From Hordeum vulgare subsp. vulgare (Eukaryota > Streptophyta > Magnoliopsida > Poales > Poaceae), in assembly GCF_904849725.1 (NCBI RefSeq), contig NC_058522.1:432355529-432419528 (forward strand): DNA of 64,000 bases, read 5' to 3'. Position 1 is the first letter of the stretch; each line of letters begins with the position of its first letter. This document shows, piece by piece, positions 56,499 through 64,000 of this stretch. Below the pieces are notes generated by a model. That model saw only the letters and a program-made list of their open reading frames with translations. It was not told the DNA's origin and did not search any database. A program made the translations under genes and the position numbers.

Positions 56499-59400
56499 AA
56501 GAATCTCGTCCCGAGATTCAAGCGTAGTCGGGAAGAGGAGGAGGGGCACTAAACTATCACAATCTTCACGATCCATTTTCTCCCCTCGAGGATATTTATT
56601 CATCACGTCATGTTGATCTTGACATATTTGTCTTTGAGGTCTTCATCTAGCTTGACGACAAAAGAACAGAGAGACGACATAAGATTCGATCTCCTCGAAG
56701 ATCGAGCAACTCAGGATCTACTCATAGAATGAGACATAGAAACGTCCCTTTAGATGAGAGACAACACACATAACACGGACGAGGAAATGAGACATATGAC
56801 AGAGGTTCAATTGGTAGGCAACAAATCCAGGCTTAAAACAGATGGTGGCGAGGTTTTAAAGTAGCGAGTATTAAGTTGCCCTTCATACCATAACGGGGCA
56901 CCGTAGGAGGGTGACTCATAGAGTTATTCACTTAAGTGGCAAAAAGAATTACTTTTGATCCTAAGATCATTGAAACTCTTCATACCAAGGTAAGGCAATT
57001 CACAAATGATTGTTGGAGGAATTTGAAAGAATGGCATACTCAGTTGGAAAGAAACTAGGGTTATAGAACAACTCGGCGAACAGAAGACACATTCCAATTA
57101 TTACCGAGGATATAACCTAGTGTGTGAGCGTGCTCTCAAGAACTTGAGCATTTCCATATTCATCAAAGTTTTACCAATATCCGTGCCAAGATCTTGGTGA
57201 CACAACATATTACCATGATGAACAGTGATGGAGGATGCACATACAAAGGAAGACAACACTTCCTTAGATTTCACCTTAGCTGTGCCAAGGGAACGAAATC
57301 TGGTTGATCGACCGAGAGACATTTAGCACTCCGCTTCTAATGTTCCCCTTGATGTACTAGCACAACCCAATTATAGATCATGCTTGATATCTAGCACATC
57401 AAGTATAGGTCGGAATTCGGGGCATCAAAGGAAGTCCATGAGGAACAACTTCCAAAATAAGTCATACAAAACCTCACGGGGAGATGGCTAAGATTGCTGA
57501 TACCAGATATTATAATATCAAGTCTTCCGGCTAGGTGTGTTAGCCATTACATCACTTTACCGGGTTACATAGAGACCAATATAATAATTCTTGGGGAAAG
57601 TTCCAACCATTATAACTGCCTGAGATTTAGCTCCGGTTGGTGACACGATGCTTCAGACTCAGCATGTCCAAAAGAAAGTTTGCAACACAAAGCGACGAGA
57701 TAACGTTGCAAGATTCTCAGGAAATGAACTACGAAAGACAACTCCAAAACATGAGCTGGATCGCAAGACCCACGTGAACACACTGCCCAAGACAACTGTG
57801 AACACATGAAAAGTCTTACAACAAAACAGTACCGAGTTCTGGATGGGAACCATTATTGCGGATAACGAAGCCATGTGCAAGTCCGTCTGGTACCTTCAGG
57901 AATGGCACTTAACTTCTTTTCCTTGAAAAAATCAATCCGTGGCTTGGCGTGCTAGGAGATACATATGGACTGGAGGTAGCTAATCTCTCAGACATAGAAT
58001 ACTTCGCACGTGCATGACTGACTTGAGATGATTCCGAAGAAAACAAATTAACTTTTATCGAATTTACGGCGACAACTTGCATCAGATGCACATGAATTAG
58101 AGGAAGTCCCTTCTTACACCTAACATATACCTCGTACTCGAGACATGAAGACAATGTCTACAAAGTTTCCAGCACTAGCTTAATGTCCAACATAGATCAT
58201 GTAACAAATTAGAATGTTGCCGATGGGCTCAACAACAATTCATCAAGATACCCATATAAATGGATTCCCATAACTATGTGAGCAAGATAATAGCATTGAT
58301 CAGATCAAAGAATATAATGGTGTATGCTCAGAGAAATCCATGAGTAAAACACCGCTACGAAAATCTTTGGTTCTGAGTTTGATTTGACGATAGCCCATGC
58401 TCAAATCAAAATTGAACAAGATAATATATGCAACAATTGATCACACGAATCAACCGATGAAAATATCATCTTTCTTCAGACTCACACAACAGAAAGATAT
58501 CCCTTTTAAATGAGCTGAGTTTAGGCGAAGCTTTTATCTTCCAACTCTCCAAGTTGTTGTTAAGCTTAACCAACTAGCTCGGGGTATCCAATACGGATTC
58601 TTGGAGAAGGGGTTGGTTTATAGAAAAACCAACTGGATCACGAGCTCTATCATAATAGTCAGGAAACAACCTGGTAATACTTCCGAGAAGATATTCGGAA
58701 AATCACGAACCACCGATATATTATTAAGCTCGGGAACAATCTCGCTTTTCAGGGCAAGATGATGTGATCAATAGAATGAGGGATTGACAAAATCCTAACT
58801 CATAGATCGAAAAGTGCACCATGCAACATGGACTAGGTAGCACGCTCAATCTTAGGATGACGATTCAATCATCATCACCATAAGAGTGAATTTATTGTCC
58901 ATTAACTACCAAGCAATAACATTGCTAGAAGTATTGATTTCACACATCATGGTTCACTTGTCGATATTCCGGTTACAACCAACATGAAAACCGAGGGATG
59001 AACAATGATAGCGAGAAGTATCGCTACATCAAGAGCTCATAAGAGATGGTGCAATTCTCACGACATTCTTGACAAAAGAAGATAATACTCCAAGATAGAA
59101 CAAAACAAAAGCTGGTTTAGCATTTCGATCTGCAGAATACAACTACTTTGATCTAATCCAAGAAATGGATAAAGTACCGGAGTTTGCTTCTCCCAGTCAT
59201 TCAAGAATAGAACAACTTGATAGACTAAAAGAATAATAGGCATCGATGACATGGATGCACAACTACTCTTAACTATCCTCTCATAGATGAAGGTCAGAAT
59301 CCAACTAAAGAGGGGCAACTCAAAGGCACATGATTTTCGGAGTTGTAGATGCATAGATTAACATGTCGAACGAGTTCAACATAATTCTTCCAGATAACCC

Positions 59401-60231
59401 ATGTAGAAAGGCGGAGTTGACAGAGTCACAATATGGAGTGGGGAACTCATCACGGGCACTCTTATTATGATCTTTAGTTCACGAAGAACTTTTGACAGAG
59501 ATGGTCCATGGTATTGGAAGAATGATATAACACGCACCTTGAGGATTACAACAAGGTTACTAATCATTCTAAAGGAACTAGCAACACTATCAACAGAGAT
59601 GAGCAGAATGATCCTTGGATTCAAAGACCCAGAAATAGAGTACCTACAAGCTATTTAACATCACGAGATGTTTTTCGAAAATGATGGCCAGAACTATCAC
59701 ACTGGAAGACATACCACACATCTAGACTATTGGGTAGTTGTCGAAGTCACATGTTTTCCTAATACTTCAACAAAACATCGAGGTAATAAAGTACCTCAAC
59801 ACAATTATTAGTGTGCTTTGTCCGGTCAAAAGACATTGGGAAAAGAGAAAGGAATTTGCAATCGCATCAGACTATTTGGGAACTTTGGAAAATTCGGACA
59901 GCATAACGGCTGTATGGGCATGAAATATGAAGCAACCTGCAAGAAAACTAACAACATAGCAATTGAATTTTTACTAAGGCACTGATCCAGGAAGACAACA
60001 ACTTTTTGATAAGTCTCCAACATAGTAACTCGTCATCCTAATGAATAGATGAGAAAGCCTAATTCTTAAACCCTGTAGAATAAAGAAGAGGGTGACTCAG
60101 AATAAGAATGACACAAGGAAAGGAGTAAAAAGAGCCTTACGTTCCCTTCCACAAACAATTCCCTTATATAACTAAAGAGTTGCTAGACTCAACATCGACC
60201 AGTTTGGCTTGGTTATCCTACATGCAGTCAA
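56482..60231 (-). pseudogene. Decayed gypsy pol of the Tekay-like element
   Basis: There is no long open frame, but fragments survive. The last codons before the polypurine tract read NLGTRFLFSGGEL (56515 to about 56477), the usual C-terminal end of Del/Tekay-type polyproteins. Around 58416 to 58340 the minus strand reads FNFDLSMGYRQIKLRTKDF, matching the RT core around the DLRSGYHQIK motif of gypsy elements. Pieces upstream (QLGELEDKSF near 58545) fit the start of RT. Protease, integrase and chromodomain could not be placed. It is heavily mutated and non-functional, in contrast to its well-matched LTRs. Confidence 0.7.
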
Positions 60232-60243
60232 GCTCTGATACCA
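60232..60243 (-). other. Primer-binding site, tRNA-Met type
   Basis: The minus strand reads TGGTATCAGAGC, 4 nt from the LTR end at 60248. This is the standard initiator tRNA-Met primer site of many plant LTR elements. Confidence 0.85.
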
Positions 60244-60247
60244 AAGC

Positions 60248-61951
60248 TGTCGGGACCCCGATCCCGAGTCATAAGAACCTAGCCTGTAACACATCACATC
60301 ACTTTGCGTCCTCACGCACGGTAAACTCCACGGCTGCCACCTTACCTTGGTCAGGATCGTTTGCGTCTTTTGGCTCACGTATATGAATATGTTGCTAGCG
60401 TTCAAACGACAAAGAACCCGGGTCGACATGACTAGTTATAAACCCCAGCGGTACAACCGTACAGGGACAGGTATACATAACCCAGCAAAGCAGGTGTCCA
60501 TCATCAGCGTGTGTAGACGAGTCGTAGCAAGCTACAAGGACTCCATTACACCGCATGACATTTCCCTGAGGGGACAGACACAGCAGCAAAGAAGGATACA
60601 TGTCGGTCAATCAATGTGTTCCGAGCAGTAGCAAACTACCAAGGCTCGATGCAATCACAAGAGGCATTTCCCTGTAAAGAGTACTACTAAAGGCAAACAA
60701 CTAGGTGTCGAATCCCACACATATAATGCATTTCAAACATACACACATTATGCACGATATGTGTAGATACAACCTGGCATCACAACATAACTCTATGACT
60801 CAAGCATTTATTAAAGACTCATAAGAGTCAACATAGTGTGATATTACAAACAGGGGTCTCGTGACCCGACACTCAAGTCATACAAACAACAAGCAGAAAC
60901 AAATCATGTCTGGGTACAGACATCTACTAAAAGTGGCTGGAAGAGCCTGAAAAGCTACTATGACCCTACCAAAGGAGCGAGACCTCTGTCTGGGATTCCC
61001 AAGCTATTCCGGTCAACATCGTACACATCGCGTAGAACCTTTTAATGAGTCTAAGTCTTCTCTGCAAAAACATAAATAAAGCAACCGTGAGTACAAAGGT
61101 ACTCAGCAAGTCTTACATCAGAACTATCTACATATGCATCATGTTTCAATTAAAGGATTGCGGGGTTTGATTGCAGCAAGCCAGCTTTGACTCTTGGATA
61201 ACCTGTACTACGACTACAAGTTCTTTCTTTGAGGTGGGATAACACACACGAGTCCACATATTCACCAATTCAATACACCACTATGGATCCACTCTCGTCT
61301 CCCTACGAGAAGGCCTTCCATAGAACTCACACTTATCTTGCATGTTTTAAAGAATCCATTTAAGTTGTCTATGTACCACGTAATGTTTCCAAGTAGTCCA
61401 TATCCGAGGACGCGGCTATTCGAACAGGTTGAATCACCCTGCAGGGGTATACTTCTTCACACACGCTCCCACCACTTATCACCATATGCACGTCATGCAT
61501 CTCGGCAACCTTCAAGCGGAAGCACTGGCGTGGGTTCGGCCACGACCGTTAACCACACAAGACCCTAGTCCAGGTTTATCGCCTATTTGAGACTGAACCC
61601 GCAAGGAAGTCCGGCCGAGGTTTCCTCTACAGCCCCAAACGATGCGCGCAGGGTTCCCAAGCCCACCATCCCGGTGCCACTTGGTACACCGTGCCACTGT
61701 GTATCTACCGCAGAGAATCCTACCCCGTCGGGCAGAGCTAAACACGGCCGCCAACACTTTTCCTACAAACACCAGAAACTAATTGCAACTCCTGGACAGA
61801 GATCTAGGCGATTAATAAGACGAGAGGGTCAATTAAGTATCCCAATGTGTGGTAGTATCTTGTCTTGGATAACACACACAGAACTCAGTTCTTAAGGACG
61901 GTCCCAATGAGACAACCCGCCATGTACTCCTACATAGCCTCTCATCGCTAC
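60248..61951 (-). repeat. 5' LTR of the Tekay-like element, 3' part
   Basis: Aligns base for base with 52458-54135 or so, then stops at 61951 where a different LTR begins. The matching site in the other LTR (near 54135) reads GCTAC followed by CTTTACC without interruption. Confidence 0.88.
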
Positions 61952-64000
61952 TGTCACATCCCTAACCCTTAACCAAGATAGCATTGTGCTCATGTCTTCT
62001 TTGCATCTGCATCCAAGAAGTTTCAACAAAAACAACAAAGTGGCAAAGGAAAAACTCAAAACCCTAGCCACCATTTCAATTAAAGGAAATTTCAACTAGT
62101 TCAAAATCAATGAACCCAAAATGGCGTCAAGAAATGTTCAAACTTTCTGATAAATCATGAAAGTAAATGAGCATTGGAGAAAACTATTTTCTTGACACTT
62201 TAAGCATTTTAAATAAATGCAAAAGCCACTGGTTTCAAATTTAAAATTTGAAATCAGAAACTATAATTTTCCAAAAATGTTGAAAGTCTTGGAAATGAGT
62301 GGGGATATTATAACAAATATTACAGGAGGTCTAAAATAGTTTTTACTTTTTGTTTTGGAGCTGAAATAATTAGCAAAGCAATAAATAGCAAAACAGAAAA
62401 ACAAAAAACAGAGGAAATGGAAAAAGACTTACTTGTCGCCCAAGCCAGGCTCGGCCCATCTCCCCGCTCGTCCCCTCCCTCGCGCCAGTAGGCAGCAGGA
62501 GGTGGCCGCCGCCTCCTCCGGCGCGGCCATGCACCTATGTGCCTGCCTGGCCACCGGTTCGCGCTGGCGACGACGGGGATAAGCTCCCCAGAGCTTCCCC
62601 TATCCATTCCCCGCCTCGGTTCTTCCCCTCCTCCCGGATCCCCTCCTTCTCCCTGCTGCCGCCATTAGAGCCGAGCTCGAGCTCGAGCTGGCCGTGCCCC
62701 TGGCCATAGGATCCCCTCCCAGAGCACGCCATTAGCTCCGCCTCGTCGCCCTGGTCGTCTCTACAGAAGCCGAAGCTTCCTCGAGCCCTGCAGCAACGCC
62801 GTCGTCTTCCTCCTCCGGCCGCCGGACCTCTCACGTCGATTCGTCGCCCCCAGGCCTTCCCCGAGCCGTCTGAGCTCTGCTCTGCACTCCCTGTGAGCAT
62901 GCGGTCGTTTCCCCTAAGTTTTCCCCGTCGATCCCCTCTCTAGCCCTAGTTTCACCGGAGCCCGACGAGGACCGCCGCTGCCGCTCGTCGCCGGTAGCCC
63001 TCCGATGATCAGCTCGTCCTTCCGAGAGCACCAGCAGCTCCAGGACGACGCGCAGATGCCGTAGCAGCTAAGATCTGAGCGTGGATCCCTCTGATTCAAA
63101 GCCCCCGACGACGCCCGAGCTTCGGCCGCCGCTCCGGCTCGTCGCCGACGCCTCTTCCGGCGACCCTAGCCTCCCTAGATGGTCCTGCCAGATCGGCCAC
63201 TTCGCGAGCATGTTGTAGCTCCAAACTGCGTGCGTTTTGGTGTTGTGCAGCGCCGTCTAGGTCGCCTCCGGCGAGCCCTCCGCCGCGGGTCTGGTCGCCG
63301 GCGACCACCCTCCGGTGGGCGTCGACGTGGCCGACCATTAGGGCGTAATCGCCCTCCCCTCAGTCGCTGACAGAGGGCCCCACGCCTGGTCAAACCTCAG
63401 TTAGGGCTGGTCAGCGCGGGATTAGTCCCAAAGAGGCTGACCAGTGGGGCCCCCCTGTCAGGTTTGACCTGAACAGGTCGGCTGACCTGCTGACGTCAGC
63501 CTGATGCAATAAATGGAATTTCTAGTTTAAAACTAATTCAGGAAATTGCTAAAAATTGCAAAAATCATAGAAATTAATCTGTAACTCCAATGAAAATAAA
63601 TTATATATGAAAAAGTATCAGAAAAATTCAAGGATTCTGATTATGCTATTTTCAACTATGTTTGAAAAAGTTACAGGACCCTAATTTGTGAAAGAAGGAA
63701 TAATTCAATTCTTTAATCACTTTATAAGTGGAATTTGCAAAAATATCCAAATTTCATTATAAATACAATGATCACACACTTCCCTAGATATAAATCAGTA
63801 CCATAACATGACATTTCATGCATGTTAACATTAGGTTGATCTGAGCATCAGGTCGAATCAATTGAACCGGTATCCGAGAATACCCGTTTGAATTGCTATT
63901 CGAATGTGATTCAAATCAACTCTAAACCTAAAACATCTTGATTATAATAACTTATCACTTTGCATTCTCATGCCATGCTCATGCATCATTTTGATTGCAT
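61952..64000 (+). repeat. Related 4-kb-type LTR, + strand, layer 6 (runs off the window)
   Basis: Starts TGTCACATCCCTAACC directly after GCTAC (61947-61951, expected target duplication). Its GC-rich part (62440-63420) is similar in reverse to 55160-55940 of the other LTR: both contain GGTCGCCGGCGACCA near CCTCCGGTGG. So a member of a related family inserted head-on into the Tekay-like LTR. Open frames in 62320-63393 are LTR sequence. Confidence 0.75.

Larger units (their letters stand above)
52458..64000 (-). mobile_element. Tekay-like gypsy element with 4-kb LTRs, minus strand, layer 5
   Basis: The 3' LTR (52458-56481), a degenerate internal region (56482-60247) and the start of the 5' LTR (60248-61951), which is interrupted by another LTR at 61952. 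The tRNA-Met primer site and pol end place it with tRNA-Met-primed gypsy elements (Del/Tekay chromovirus type). The internal region is shorter than one LTR. Its own right end lies outside the window. Confidence 0.85.

Overview
This window looks like intergenic DNA from a large grass genome, most likely a Triticeae cereal (wheat, Aegilops, barley or rye group). The main evidence is three 1.8-kb LTRs that open with TGTTGGAA and belong to the BARE/Angela/WIS copia type. It also holds several Athila-type gypsy elements primed by tRNA-Asp, a Tekay-like gypsy element with 4-kb LTRs, and small DNA transposons. I found no intact host gene, tRNA or rRNA. Family names are recalled by resemblance only; no database was searched.

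Layout. 1-3208: 3' part of a + strand Angela-like copia element, inserted in a + strand Athila-type gypsy remnant (3209 to about 5500). Near 5500 that remnant meets, head-on, a minus-strand member of the same family. About 5500-22740: a compound minus-strand gypsy element with two internal regions (gag-protease plus a second ORF, but no reverse transcriptase) and a shared central LTR (12326-14406). A solo LTR (6376-7928) sits inside it. 22741-31875: the least repetitive-looking part, with a solo Angela LTR (23619-25412), a Stowaway-like MITE, a broken NAM-associated-domain gene near PIF/Harbinger-like ends, and a short exon-like ORF.

From 31876 to the right edge the window is an unclosed nest of six insertions: LTR fragment (31876), + LTR element (33089), minus Athila-type element (33932), minus copia (45991), minus Tekay-like gypsy (52458) and a + LTR (61952). 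A complete 7.0-kb gypsy element (36340-43343, target duplication GACTC) lies inside layer three. The closing halves should lie right of the window, in reverse order.

All coding material belongs to mobile elements and nearly all of it is broken. The most interesting signals are structural RNA/DNA modules shared by several Athila-type families: serial decayed primer-binding sites at the LTR 3' ends, hairpin plus polypurine modules repeated inside the elements, and a GC-rich stem-loop present both in the LTRs and just upstream of a second ORF. Together these make that ORF look like a cassette bracketed by an LTR-like leader and a polypurine tract.
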